From contig NZ_OY776223.1 in assembly GCF_963675395.1 (NCBI RefSeq), positions 2,604,001 to 2,668,000 of the forward strand: DNA of 64,000 bases, in the 5' to 3' direction. Each line of letters begins with the position of its first letter. Position 1 is the stretch's first letter. The stretch comes from an uncultured Vibrio sp. (lineage in GTDB: Bacteria; Pseudomonadota; Gammaproteobacteria; Enterobacterales; Vibrionaceae). The notes below the pieces were generated by a model. That model was not told where the DNA came from. It saw only the letters and a program-made list of their open reading frames with translations, and did no database searches. The translations under genes and the position numbers were made by a program. Positions 18,412 to 27,105 of this stretch are shown here, piece by piece.

Positions 18412-19467
18412 ATGAAAACAACGTCAGTATGTCTTACTTTTTTAGCTTTGAGCTTATCGGCTGGAGCGATTGCGAAACCACTAGTGATTGCTCACCGCGG
18501 CGCATCCGGCTATTTACCTGAGCATACGTTAGAAGCGAAAGCCCTTGCTTACGCTATGAAACCTGACTACATCGAACAAGATGTTGTGATGACCAAAGAT
18601 GATCAGTTGGTGGTATTGCATGACCATTACCTAGACCGAGTTACCGATGTTGCAGAGCGTTTTCCCGATCGCGCACGCAAAGATGGCCGTTACTACGCGA
18701 TTGACTTTACTTTGGCAGAAATAAAATCTTTGCGAGTGACAGAAGGGTTCAATATCGACGACAACGGTAACAAGGTTGCAGGGTATCCGACTCGATTCCC
18801 TATGTGGAAATCTGATTTTACTGTCCCTACGTTTGCTGAAGAAATCGAGTTAATTCAGGGGCTCAACAAAACTCTGGGTTACGACATCGGTATCTATCCG
18901 GAAATTAAAGCACCTTGGTTCCACCGTCATGAAGGAAAAGACATTTCTAAAGCGGTTCTGAAAGTATTGAAACAGTATGGCTATGATTCGCAAGACGACA
19001 ACGTGTATCTGCAGTGTTTTGACGCCAACGAACTTCAACGTATCAACAGCGAGTTGATGCCAGAAATGGGGATGGATCTAAAGCTTGTTCAACTGATGGC
19101 CTACACCGACTGGAATGAAACTATGGTCTACAAGGGCGATACTGCAACGCCATATGACTACGATTGGATGTTCGAGGCGGGTGGTATGAAGAAAGTCGCC
19201 GATTATGCAGAGGGGATTGGCCCTTGGAAACCGATGCTGGTGGATGATAAATCCACCCAAGATAACATCATTATCAAACCACTGATGAAAGCAGCAAAAG
19301 ATGCCGGTTTACAGGTGCATCCTTATACTTTCCGTGCCGATCCTGGTCGTATTCCTGCTTACACCGATAGCTTCGAAGGCATGATGGATATCTTCTATAA
19401 TCAGGTGAAAGTCGATGGTTTGTTTACAGATTTTCCAGACAAAGCGGTAAGTTTCTTGAATAAGTAA
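18412..19467 (+). CDS. glpQ: Periplasmic glycerophosphodiester phosphodiesterase
   Basis: This 351-residue protein has a signal peptide (LTFLALSLSAGAIA, cleavage near residue 21). The GDPD domain shows PLVIAHRGASGYLPEHTLEA, EQDVVMTKDDQLVVLHD, YPEIKAPWFH and QCFDANELQRI, which contain the catalytic histidines and the calcium-binding Glu/Asp set. GlpQ releases sn-glycerol 3-phosphate from glycerophosphodiesters in the periplasm, feeding GlpT. It is the second gene of the glpTQ operon with a good AAGGAAAT ribosome site, and is followed by a strong terminator. Confidence 0.94.
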   Translation: MKTTSVCLTFLALSLSAGAIAKPLVIAHRGASGYLPEHTLEAKALAYAMKPDYIEQDVVMTKDDQLVVLHDHYLDRVTDVAERFPDRARKDGRYYAIDFTLAEIKSLRVTEGFNIDDNGNKVAGYPTRFPMWKSDFTVPTFAEEIELIQGLNKTLGYDIGIYPEIKAPWFHRHEGKDISKAVLKVLKQYGYDSQDDNVYLQCFDANELQRINSELMPEMGMDLKLVQLMAYTDWNETMVYKGDTATPYDYDWMFEAGGMKKVADYAEGIGPWKPMLVDDKSTQDNIIIKPLMKAAKDAGLQVHPYTFRADPGRIPAYTDSFEGMMDIFYNQVKVDGLFTDFPDKAVSFLNK

Positions 19468-19493
19468 CGGATATCGCAAAGTGACAGAAACAA

Positions 19494-19527
19494 AAATCCC
19501 CCAACCGTTTCCGGCTGGGGGATTTTT
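19494..19527. terminator. Bidirectional terminator between glpQ and dapD
   Basis: AAATCCCCCA (19494-19503) pairs with TGGGGGATTT (19516-19525). T runs occur on both strands, so it serves glpQ and the convergent dapD. Confidence 0.88.
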
Positions 19528-19545
19528 ATATTCTAATTCAACAAA

Positions 19546-20577
19546 TTAGTTGTTTGAGTGCAGTTCGCTGTTCAGTTCAACCGCGCTCTTGTTCGCAAGA
19601 CACTCAACCTGACCTGTTTGAGAGTTACGACGGAATAGCAGGTCAGATACGCCAGCAAGGTCGCGAGCTTTAACGATTTCTACTTCGTTACCTTCTTTAT
19701 CCAGCATACGTACTTTAGTACCAGCAGTTACGTATAGGCCTGACTCAAGAGTACAACGGTCACCTAGTGGGAAACCAAGACCCGCGTTCGCGCCTAGAAG
19801 TGAGTTTTCACCGATAGAAACCACCACAGTACCGCCACCAGATAGCGTACCCATGATAGATGCGCCACCACCGATGTCTGAACCGTTACCAACCACAACA
19901 CCAGCAGAAATACGGCCTTCAACCATGCTCACGCCTGTTGTACCAGCATTGAAGTTGATGAAACCTTCGTGCATAACCGTTGTACCTTCTCCCACGTGTG
20001 CGCCAAGACGTACACGAGATGTGTCAGCGATACGAACGCCAGTTGGTACCACGTAGTCGACCATTTTAGGGAACTTGTCGACACAATCTACGCTTAGCGT
20101 GCGGCCAGCCAGGCGAGCTTCGATTTGACGATCGACCAGTTCAGGCAGGTCGATTGGGCCTTCGTTTGTCCAAGCGATGTTGTGCAGCAGACCGAAGATG
20201 CCATCCAGAACGGTGCCGTGTGGCTTAACCAGACGGTTAGAGATAAGTTGTAGCTTTAGGAAACCTTCAGCAACAGATTGTGGCTGCTCGTCAGAAGCTA
20301 GGATAACCAAAACAAGTGGTTGTGCAGATTCTGCTGCTTTAGTTGCGAAAGATGCGTTTGCAGCATCGCCGTTTGCTTCGAAAGCAGCTGCAAGTTCAGA
20401 GCTTTGTGCTGCAGAGATCTCGATAGCTTGGTTGCCTTGTTCGTAACCAGCGACTGCCGCTAGCGCATTTACTAGTTCGTCGCTTGGGTTAAGAATTGGG
20501 TTTGGGAAAAATGCTTCGATGATTTTACCGTCACGGTTTTTAGTTGCCGTACCAAAGGCTAGGGAAAAGAAAGCCAT
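19546..20577 (-). CDS. dapD: Tetrahydrodipicolinate N-succinyltransferase
   Basis: This 343-residue enzyme transfers succinyl from succinyl-CoA to tetrahydrodipicolinate, a step of the succinylase route to meso-diaminopimelate and lysine. After an N-terminal alpha/beta domain starting MAFFSLAFGTATKNRDGK it shows left-handed beta-helix hexapeptides: GVRIADTSRVRLGAHVGEG, FINFNAGTTGVSMVEGRIS, VVGNGSDIGGGASIMGTLSG. This is the longer form of DapD found in vibrios and pseudomonads, not the 274-residue enteric form. The start at 20577 has GGAG upstream; an open frame extending to 20817 lacks conserved sequence and is not coding. Confidence 0.9.
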   Translation of the reverse strand: MAFFSLAFGTATKNRDGKIIEAFFPNPILNPSDELVNALAAVAGYEQGNQAIEISAAQSSELAAAFEANGDAANASFATKAAESAQPLVLVILASDEQPQSVAEGFLKLQLISNRLVKPHGTVLDGIFGLLHNIAWTNEGPIDLPELVDRQIEARLAGRTLSVDCVDKFPKMVDYVVPTGVRIADTSRVRLGAHVGEGTTVMHEGFINFNAGTTGVSMVEGRISAGVVVGNGSDIGGGASIMGTLSGGGTVVVSIGENSLLGANAGLGFPLGDRCTLESGLYVTAGTKVRMLDKEGNEVEIVKARDLAGVSDLLFRRNSQTGQVECLANKSAVELNSELHSNN

Positions 20578-20810
20578 GTTGATCTCCATCTGTTGAGTCT
20601 TGATCTCGTCGTTCGCTGACAAGAATCTAATTAAGTTGGTGTTGGTAGTCATCATAAAGACACTATTGGGGAGTTTAAAGAGGTGAAATACAGAAAGTCC
20701 GTAGATGGATACCTTTTGTCTTTTAAGAGATATGTCTGTCTGATGAGAAAATTGTCGCAAACTAAACATGTCGCTTGAACGATGATAAATCCAAAGCGCG
20801 GAAATGAAAC

Positions 20811-20838
20811 AAGCCAAATCAGTAAAAAGACTTGGCTT
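20811..20838 (-). terminator. Weak terminator after the lipoprotein gene
   Basis: AAGCCAA (20811-20817) pairs with TTGGCTT (20832-20838) around a 14-base loop. The trailing sequence on the minus strand (GTTTC) is poor in T. Confidence 0.35.
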
Positions 20839-20885
20839 ATTTAACTAACAGTTTGTGTAGATATCACCCAGGTCGCTGCTGGGAA

Positions 20886-22640
20886 CTACTTAACTCTGAC
20901 CAGTTCAGGCTGCGCATATTCCCAAGCTGTACTGTAGTCATTTAGTGACTTAATCATGTAGATCTCCCCGCCGTCAGCGACAAAGGCAAACTGAATATGT
21001 TCGTCTTTAGTCCCCCATGAAACTTCGCGGTTGGTTGCAGCAAAACTTTCAGTGACATTATTGTTTGCTTTATCAATAACGCGAAGCTGGCGACTTTGCT
21101 CACCTTCAGCAATTACATACTGACTGCCAGTGTCAATAAACGCATTGATTGATGGTTTGTAAGAGTTGCTCCTGTCAGATAACGGAAGTTGACCTGCCCA
21201 CTGCAGAGCTAAGCGGTGGCCATCTTTTAGCGTATAGTAGTTGCCGTCTCCATCGATATAGTGTTCACCTGCTTTATCAAACCAGAATACCCCTCCATGC
21301 GAATAGTCACCATGGTACTCATCTTCGGTGTACTGCAAATTCCATTGTCCTGATTCAATGAATACGCCGCTAAAACTTTGTGGCGAAAGGTTGGTCTCCA
21401 AACCTAACAATACGTCCCCGTTACTACCCAGTTTAATATCGGGGGAATACCAATAGACTCCTTCAGAGATCTCACTACTTTTCGTGGAAATATCGATCTT
21501 TTCAAGGTTTGAGCCCGCAGCAAATAGATCATCACGACGCACTGCAATGCTCGGAGAATTATAACTCGTCATGAGCTGTTGGCGGGTTGGCGTCGCTAAA
21601 TCTGCGGCATGAAAATCAAATACTTCAGCTTGATATTCCGTGGCGACAACAACGCGACCTTGCTTGGCAAGAGTATCAACAGTCAGAGAGACGGGTTGGT
21701 TAGAAAGGCTAAAGCTGTGTGTCTCACCCGTGGCCAAATCATATACATGCAACTGGTTAGTTGGAGAATCCGAAGTCATAACTAACAGATTTAAGCCTGG
21801 AACGTAGGCGGCTTGTAACACTTCATACTCGAACTTCAAGCGCTCGTTCACTGCTAGCGCGTTACTTCCGGTTTGTGTTGGCGTTTCAATCACAAAGTCC
21901 ATTGGCACCTGAAGTGGGCTACCTGCTACAGGGTAGTCACACTGCTCGTCGTAACATACATTGAGTTCTAAATCGCCGCTATAGTCGCCAACAGCAAGGT
22001 TATGTGGCAACTTTAAGTCAATTAAGGCTGTGTACTCATCATAGGCTTTTGGTGTCATGGAGAGCTGATTGACCCGCACTTCACCTTCTGAGCGTGATAG
22101 CTTGAGCTGATCGCCATGGTTACCGCTAAGACGGATGGTACGCTGCTTGAGGTTATTATCTACGAGAGCGTTGGTTGCCGCGTGGTAGTGGATCGCCTCA
22201 TCCTCTAACAGGATCGCCTGTTCGTTTAGCTCAACACTATAGTTAATCGTTGCGTTAATTGGTGAGCCAGGAACATGCTCATTACAATACTCATCAAAGC
22301 AGGCCAGCATAGAAATCTGATGTTGTGTCGTGCCATTGCCAGCTTTGTAGCCAGGCTCAAGGTCAACCTTTAGTATCCCACCAGTTTCAGAAGTAAACAC
22401 AATCTCAGCGTTTTTCACCAGTGGACTTTCGGAGGTAACACCCACATGGATCTCTTGTGCGGCCACTCCTTTTGAATCAAATGCGATATGTGCGGTTAAT
22501 GGCAACATCGTATGACCGACAATATCGACTGTCGGCTGTGGGCTGAATACGCGAATATTACCGCTGCTATCACCACCACCGCCACCACCTCCGCAGCCGA
22601 CCAAAAATAACGCAATAACCAAAGAACTTAGTTTGTACAT
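20886..22640 (-). CDS. Uncharacterised lipoprotein with twin C-x4-C repeats
   Basis: I do not recognise this 584-residue protein. It has a lipoprotein signal peptide with lipobox LVGC (cysteine 16), followed by seven consecutive glycines. Two Ig-like beta domains follow, each with a C-x4-C hairpin in equivalent context: CFDEYC then VPGSP (residues 114-126) and CYDEQC then VAGSP (229-242). From about residue 265 to the end, blades such as LVMTSDSPTNQLHVYDLATGE and VVATEYQAEVFDF suggest a beta-propeller. It is probably lipid-anchored at the envelope, perhaps binding a surface partner. GAGAGG precedes the start. It stands alone after yebG, 331 bases away. Confidence 0.75.
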   Translation of the reverse strand: MYKLSSLVIALFLVGCGGGGGGGDSSGNIRVFSPQPTVDIVGHTMLPLTAHIAFDSKGVAAQEIHVGVTSESPLVKNAEIVFTSETGGILKVDLEPGYKAGNGTTQHQISMLACFDEYCNEHVPGSPINATINYSVELNEQAILLEDEAIHYHAATNALVDNNLKQRTIRLSGNHGDQLKLSRSEGEVRVNQLSMTPKAYDEYTALIDLKLPHNLAVGDYSGDLELNVCYDEQCDYPVAGSPLQVPMDFVIETPTQTGSNALAVNERLKFEYEVLQAAYVPGLNLLVMTSDSPTNQLHVYDLATGETHSFSLSNQPVSLTVDTLAKQGRVVVATEYQAEVFDFHAADLATPTRQQLMTSYNSPSIAVRRDDLFAAGSNLEKIDISTKSSEISEGVYWYSPDIKLGSNGDVLLGLETNLSPQSFSGVFIESGQWNLQYTEDEYHGDYSHGGVFWFDKAGEHYIDGDGNYYTLKDGHRLALQWAGQLPLSDRSNSYKPSINAFIDTGSQYVIAEGEQSRQLRVIDKANNNVTESFAATNREVSWGTKDEHIQFAFVADGGEIYMIKSLNDYSTAWEYAQPELVRVK

Positions 22641-22971
22641 AATCTTACCTCTCTAAAATTGACGGTATTTTGTACTGGCAATTCATGAGTAACAACAATT
22701 AGTTATCATCAAAGAGGGCGACTGATAAGAATTTCGAGTCATATCAAGTAATGGGCAGAATGTCACAATTTTGGATGGTAGTTACTTCGCAAAATGAATT
22801 GGCGACGGCATTGAAAAGAAGTTTTTTATGAGGGGGATCTCATTATTTATACGTGAGCATATTAATGTCTGGGGTTAAAGCAAGTGAGGCCTTATTTACA
22901 TGTTTCACCTGTGGTTAACAGGCATAAAAAACGCCGCAATATGCAGCGTTTTTTTGAAAAGATTGGCAGGC
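22641..22971. other. 331-bp gap between yebG and the lipoprotein gene
   Basis: It holds the yebG terminator (22926-22956) and about 280 bases upstream of the lipoprotein gene. No other gene or clear operator was seen. Confidence 0.6.
22926..22956. terminator. Terminator after yebG
   Basis: AAAAAACGC and GCGTTTTTT arms flank an inner GCA/TGC pair with one mismatch. The A and T runs make it functional in either direction. Confidence 0.8.
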
Positions 22972-23268
22972 TTATGCTGCGTCTTCCTGTTCATCTTCTT
23001 CGACAGCTTCAAGCTTTTTTGCTTTCTTTGGCGCAGGTTTACGTTTTGCACCTAAAGCATAAAGCACTTCTTCTTTGTTTTGAGCAAGGAACATGGCAAG
23101 ATCTTCCTGCTTAGCTTCGTCTTCAAGAAGTTCACTCTTACCTAGCAGAGAGAATAGCTCGTCCGCCATATCCAGCATTTTGTCATATGCGTCAGCTTCC
23201 GCTTTAGAGGTAAAAGTCATTTTCTCTTCTCCATTGCGTTCTACCACGTACTTGACTATTACAGCCAT
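22972..23268 (-). CDS. yebG: YebG family SOS-inducible protein
   Basis: This 98-residue protein begins MAVIVKYVVERNGEEKMTFTS and continues KAEADAYDKMLDMADEL, the YebG family signature. It has a lysine/proline-rich then acidic tail (EEDEQEDAA). E. coli YebG is a small DNA-damage-induced protein of unclear biochemical role. Start at 23268 follows GGGGAC. A LexA box lies 30 bases upstream, so SOS control is conserved. It is monocistronic with a terminator. Confidence 0.9.
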   Translation of the reverse strand: MAVIVKYVVERNGEEKMTFTSKAEADAYDKMLDMADELFSLLGKSELLEDEAKQEDLAMFLAQNKEEVLYALGAKRKPAPKKAKKLEAVEEDEQEDAA

Positions 23269-23297
23269 GGTTAGTCCCCTAATTTGGTGAATTGATA

Positions 23298-23313
23298 CTG
23301 GCTTTTTATACAG
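23298..23313. promoter_or_regulatory. LexA (SOS) box upstream of yebG
   Basis: On the minus strand CTGTATAAAAAGCCAG fits the LexA pattern CTG-N10-CAG with an AT-rich core. It is 30 bases from the yebG start. Confidence 0.8.
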
Positions 23314-23396
23314 TTTTTGACCAGTTAAGTCTAGAGCAGTAGTCCCTAGTGAGCTAAGAATGCGAAGCGGGTAGAGCTAAGTGACCAGCTATTGAA

Positions 23397-24305
23397 CTAT
23401 TTATTATTATTTGCAGGTGTTTGCCAATTCTGGCAAAACTCAATAAACGTTTTCAGGAGTGGGCTTTGATATTTTTCCTTGTGCACCAACAGCCAGAATC
23501 GACGTTTCATATCTAATGGCATCTCGAGGATTTTAACTCGACCATCACGAATGGCGGGATCGGCCGATAAACGTGACAAACAGCCAAGCCCTAAACCTGC
23601 GGATACGGAGTTGATGAGTGCCTCCGTGGTATTGAGCTGAAATGCCTCGTGCCACTGCTCTAGACGAGGTGCTATGACGCGCAAAAAGAACTCTCGTGAA
23701 CCAGACCCTGCCTCACGCAATATCCATTCGCTGTTTTCTAGCTCTGCCAGATTCATCATACCTTCGTGCGCTGCAGGATAATTTGGTGAGCAGATCACGC
23801 ACATCTCATCTTCACTAAATTGTGACGACTGGAGCTCAGGATGCAGTGTTTTACCTTCGATCAGGGCGATATCCAGCTCGTAGTCAGTCAACTTGTCACA
23901 TATTTGTGCCGAATTGGAAATAAACAGGCTTTGTGAATGGTGGTTGGTATGCTGACGAAATGCGCTTAGGAGATAGGGCGCAACTTGATTACCGATGGTA
24001 TCACTCGCGCCGATTCTCAACTGACCGGTTAGGGCGTGATCGCCCTCAAAAATGCTCTCAATATCTTTGGCTCGGTTTAACAGTTCATCTGCCAAAGGCA
24101 GTAGTTTTTGCCCTTCTTGATTGAGTATTAATCGGTTGTTGACCCGATCGAACAGGTGATGCCCAATCTGCTTTTCCAGCTCAGACAAAGCCATACTCAC
24201 CGCAGCCTTAGATAGATAGAGACTCTCAGAGGCTGCTGTCAGCGTTTTGTGCTGAGTGATGGTGGTAAATACTTTGAGTTGTTTGAAAGAGATATGACTT
24301 GCCAT
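23397..24305 (-). CDS. LysR-family regulator of the adjacent TDT transporter gene
   Basis: This 302-residue regulator has a helix-turn-helix at residues about 6-65 (SFKQLKVFTTITQHKTLTAA, LYLSKAAVSMALSELEKQIG, HHLFDRVNNRLILNQEG) and an effector domain containing RIGASDTIGNQVAPYL and REAGSGSREFF. The latter motif is typical of CbbR/CysB/YeiE-like members that bind small anions or sulphur compounds. It is divergent from a TDT-family transporter, with a perfect AGATT-N11-AATCT site touching its start codon, so autoregulation and control of the transporter are likely. The ligand is unknown. Confidence 0.85.
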   Translation of the reverse strand: MASHISFKQLKVFTTITQHKTLTAASESLYLSKAAVSMALSELEKQIGHHLFDRVNNRLILNQEGQKLLPLADELLNRAKDIESIFEGDHALTGQLRIGASDTIGNQVAPYLLSAFRQHTNHHSQSLFISNSAQICDKLTDYELDIALIEGKTLHPELQSSQFSEDEMCVICSPNYPAAHEGMMNLAELENSEWILREAGSGSREFFLRVIAPRLEQWHEAFQLNTTEALINSVSAGLGLGCLSRLSADPAIRDGRVKILEMPLDMKRRFWLLVHKEKYQSPLLKTFIEFCQNWQTPANNNK

Positions 24306-24326
24306 AGATTAATGTTTAGTAAATCT
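24306..24326. promoter_or_regulatory. LysR-type operator AGATT-N11-AATCT
   Basis: AGATT (24306-24310) and AATCT (24322-24326) form a perfect interrupted dyad with the 11-base spacing of LysR sites. It directly abuts the regulator's start codon. A second short palindrome, GAACGTGTGTTC, follows at 24327-24338. Confidence 0.55.
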
Positions 24327-24414
24327 GAACGTGTGTTCTAAATAATTAGATAGTTTGGAACAAAGTGCAAGCGTATTATTGGTGCCATTGAGACTGGCTC
24401 AGATAGAGGTTGTG

Positions 24415-25389
24415 ATGATTCAGAAAACAAAAGCAAAACTAATCGCAGCACCGACTCCGATGGCGGGATTAGCACTTGGTATTGCAAGTTTGGGTTGGAG
24501 TTGGGAAAACTTCGCTGAATTAAATGGTTACGGACAGTGGGTTGGGGCAGGCATTGCCAGTGTGTTACTGGCTATTCTGGCGATTAAATTTATTCTACAT
24601 CCTCAGCTGCTAAGACAGGATCTTGCTCACCCAGTCGTGGGGAGTGTCGTGCCGACGTTTGCAATGGGAACGATGATTGTCTCTAACTCGTTAGGTCAGT
24701 TATTTCCATTTGTTGGCGACACACTTTGGCTCGTCGCGATTGTTCTGCACATTGTGTTTTTAGCGAGTTTTGGTTACCACCGAGCAAAAGAGTTTGAGTT
24801 GCACCACATGGTTCCAAGCTGGTTTGTACCGCCAGTGGGTATTATCGTTGCGGATGTCTCTTTTTCGGGTAATTCATTATTGGCGCCCGTCGCACATGGT
24901 GCATTGATGTTCGGTATGACGGCATACGCTGTAATGCTGCCGGTGATGATTTACCGTTTCATGTTTACCCATGAAATCCCAGATGCCGCGAAGCCTACTA
25001 TGGCGATCTTGGCTGCGCCTGCAAGCCTGTCGTTGGCGGGTTACCTAACCGTAACTAAGGTGCCATCACCACTGATCATTGCGATGTTATTTGGTATTGC
25101 GGTATTGATGACAGCGATCATCTACCTAGCGTTGTTTAAATTACTCAGGCTGCCATTTAGCCCGGGCTATGCGGCGTTTACCTTTCCAATGGTGATTGGA
25201 GCCACGGCGTTGTTTAAAATGGCAAGCTGGATGGAAACACAAGGTTTAGCATCGGATTATGTTCAACAAGTTCGAGGCTTAGCGGGTCTTGAACTGATTG
25301 TTGCGTCATTAGTTGTCTCTTATGTGGCATTACAATACATCAACAACTTGTTGATTCAGCCCCGTTTAATGCATGCACATCACGCTTAA
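24415..25389 (+). CDS. TDT/TehA-family membrane transporter
   Basis: This 324-residue protein has about ten membrane segments. Motifs APTPMAGLALGIASLGWSW, HPVVGSVVPTFAMGTMIVSN and PSWFVPPVGIIVADVS are characteristic of the tellurite-resistance/dicarboxylate transporter (TDT) family, which includes TehA and SLAC1-type anion channels. The ATG at 24415 follows AGAGGTTGTG; an in-frame TTG at 24355 would add 20 residues that include no conserved sequence. It is divergent from a LysR regulator. The substrate is undetermined: tellurite, sulphite, malate and other anions occur in this family. Confidence 0.82.
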   Translation: MIQKTKAKLIAAPTPMAGLALGIASLGWSWENFAELNGYGQWVGAGIASVLLAILAIKFILHPQLLRQDLAHPVVGSVVPTFAMGTMIVSNSLGQLFPFVGDTLWLVAIVLHIVFLASFGYHRAKEFELHHMVPSWFVPPVGIIVADVSFSGNSLLAPVAHGALMFGMTAYAVMLPVMIYRFMFTHEIPDAAKPTMAILAAPASLSLAGYLTVTKVPSPLIIAMLFGIAVLMTAIIYLALFKLLRLPFSPGYAAFTFPMVIGATALFKMASWMETQGLASDYVQQVRGLAGLELIVASLVVSYVALQYINNLLIQPRLMHAHHA

Positions 25390-25401
25390 ATAGCAGATAT
25401 G

Positions 25402-25435
25402 AAAAGCCTCTTGAACAAAACATCAAGAGGCTTTT
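25402..25435. terminator. Bidirectional terminator after the TDT transporter
   Basis: A perfect 13-bp stem (AAAAGCCTCTTGA, 25402-25414; TCAAGAGGCTTTT, 25423-25435) serves this gene and the convergent mscS-type gene. Confidence 0.85.
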
Positions 25436-25477
25436 GTGTTTCGATTAAACGCCAGCGTATAAATGGAATTGCCGTAC

Positions 25478-26788
25478 CTAACGCTTGCGTTGAAGATCTT
25501 GTGTATCTTCGCTAGACACCACACGAATATCTCGTTGCGGAAATGGGATTTCAATGCCATTGTCTTGTAGAGTTTCGAGAATGATCAGCAGTAAGTCCCC
25601 TCCAACCCGATTACGGCCGTCGTCAATCCCTTCCATCCAGAATTCAACAAACATATTGATCCCAGAGTCACCAAAGCTATCGATTTCACAGTCTGGGCGT
25701 TCTTCAAACGGAACTTTGGGGCCACTCAATACCTGTGGGTGGGAAGCGACTGCGTTTTTAATCAACTCAACCATACTGCGTACATCTGTTTTATAGGCGA
25801 CGGAAAAATCAACGCGGTAGCGCTGTTTGGTATTTTTATGTGTCCAGTTGGTAAATGAGCTGGAGATGAACTTCTCGTTGGGAACGACAATATCTTTACC
25901 GTCAAAAGTTTCTAAGGTTGTTGAGCGCATATTCAGTTCGGTCACTACTCCGGTTCGGCCATCTTCAAGTTCTATATAATCGCCGACTGAAATCGAGCGA
26001 TCGAAAATAATGATAATCCCGGAAATGAAGTTGGAGGCGATGGCCTGCAAGCCAAAACCCAGCCCAACACCGACAGCACCACCAAACACAGCTAACGTCG
26101 TCAGGTTGATGCCCATAAGTTGCAGGATTAGCAGAATGACGGTAAAGAAAAGTGCAACTTCAAACACCTTAGCGACGATTTCACGCGTACGGAAATCTAA
26201 CGACTTCTGCTTACGGATGATAGTTTGACCTGTTGCGTTGGATACGCGCCCGAGCCAGAAAAGTAATGAACCAAAAATTAATGTTCTGGCTAGGCCATAG
26301 GCCGATATATGTATATTCCCCAGGTCGATCGACATCGATTCGAGAACATCTATGATGTCGTCGAGTATCCCGACACCATAAAAAATAATAATCGGTATTC
26401 CTATCCAGCGAAAAGCAGTGGCAACCAGTGGGTTAGTAATAACGAGACTGATGAAAGAGTTAAAAAGCAGCAAAACAGCGACGGCAAACGCGATTTTTAT
26501 TACCCATCCGTCCTCAATATAGGACTGGCTGAATTCGAGCGAAATCCGTAACAGTACTATTGCGAATATGGGAAATAACAGCTTGCCACAACGGTAGATT
26601 AAGTGGCGAATTGGAAAGTTACTTGCTGGTGATGGGGGATTTCTCAGAATGGGAGCATACTTATAAACGCGATTAGCGACGATAAAAGCCAGCAAATAAA
26701 TGCACAAGATAACACCTATCTGGCTGTAGGTTTCTGCGCTGGAGACGGAATCGAGAAAAGAGTGGTAGTAGTCAGTAATGTATTCCAT
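25478..26788 (-). CDS. MscS-family mechanosensitive channel
   Basis: This 436-residue protein has four to five N-terminal membrane segments, then the MscS pore helix and beta domain: GGAVGVGLGFGLQAIASNFISG, then FDRSISVGDYIELEDGRTGVV, NMRSTTLETFDGKDIVVPNE. The glycine/alanine-rich pore helix and the D-G-x-x-V-x-x-PN element define the family. It opens under membrane tension to release solutes on hypo-osmotic shock. The ATG at 26788 lies six bases behind AAGGAG; a TTG six bases earlier touches that ribosome site and is rejected. It is longer than E. coli MscS (286) and of the YnaI/YbdG-like size class. Confidence 0.85.
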   Translation of the reverse strand: MEYITDYYHSFLDSVSSAETYSQIGVILCIYLLAFIVANRVYKYAPILRNPPSPASNFPIRHLIYRCGKLLFPIFAIVLLRISLEFSQSYIEDGWVIKIAFAVAVLLLFNSFISLVITNPLVATAFRWIGIPIIIFYGVGILDDIIDVLESMSIDLGNIHISAYGLARTLIFGSLLFWLGRVSNATGQTIIRKQKSLDFRTREIVAKVFEVALFFTVILLILQLMGINLTTLAVFGGAVGVGLGFGLQAIASNFISGIIIIFDRSISVGDYIELEDGRTGVVTELNMRSTTLETFDGKDIVVPNEKFISSSFTNWTHKNTKQRYRVDFSVAYKTDVRSMVELIKNAVASHPQVLSGPKVPFEERPDCEIDSFGDSGINMFVEFWMEGIDDGRNRVGGDLLLIILETLQDNGIEIPFPQRDIRVVSSEDTQDLQRKR

Positions 26789-26790
26789 TG

Positions 26791-27084
26791 TCAACTCCTT
26801 ACTTTCTTATCCAGTGTGTCTCTGATTCCCTGTCGATACACATAATGTCTGGTAAGGTTATGTTTGAGTCTGTTTAAAGTATGAATTAACAATTCATTAA
26901 CCGCGTAATAATTGTTGTTGTAATTATCTATTCGTCCAGAGCAGATGCTGCTGAAACCATTGGTATTTGCCGAACAGAGTGGTGCAATGTAGTAATTTGG
27001 GTGATATCTAACCTTTTGTAATGCCGAGTCAAGAGAACACTGCGGGTTTAAATAGGGCTGTGCTAAGCTAGCTAACAGTTTCAA
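26791..27084 (-). CDS. Possible small cysteine-containing protein upstream of mscS-type gene
   Basis: I do not recognise this frame and am unsure that it is coding. From a TTG at 27084 (KLLASLAQPYLNP start) it runs 97 codons to a TGA that ends two bases before the channel gene's AAGGAG. It contains three cysteines, an NYNNNYY stretch and a basic tail (TLNRLKHNLTRH, DKKVRS). A longer version from ATG 27132 would overlap the start of recC on the other strand. There is no strong ribosome site. Without it the 317-bp gap is simply the divergent control region of recC and the channel. Confidence 0.25.
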   Translation of the reverse strand: MKLLASLAQPYLNPQCSLDSALQKVRYHPNYYIAPLCSANTNGFSSICSGRIDNYNNNYYAVNELLIHTLNRLKHNLTRHYVYRQGIRDTLDKKVRS

Positions 27085-27105
27085 TCGGCACTCGGTATTC
27101 TCAAT

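Noticed and set aside
19546..20817. A 423-codon version of dapD extending to 20817
   Set aside because: The extra 80 codons carry no conserved sequence; GGAG and the family N-terminus fix the start at 20577.
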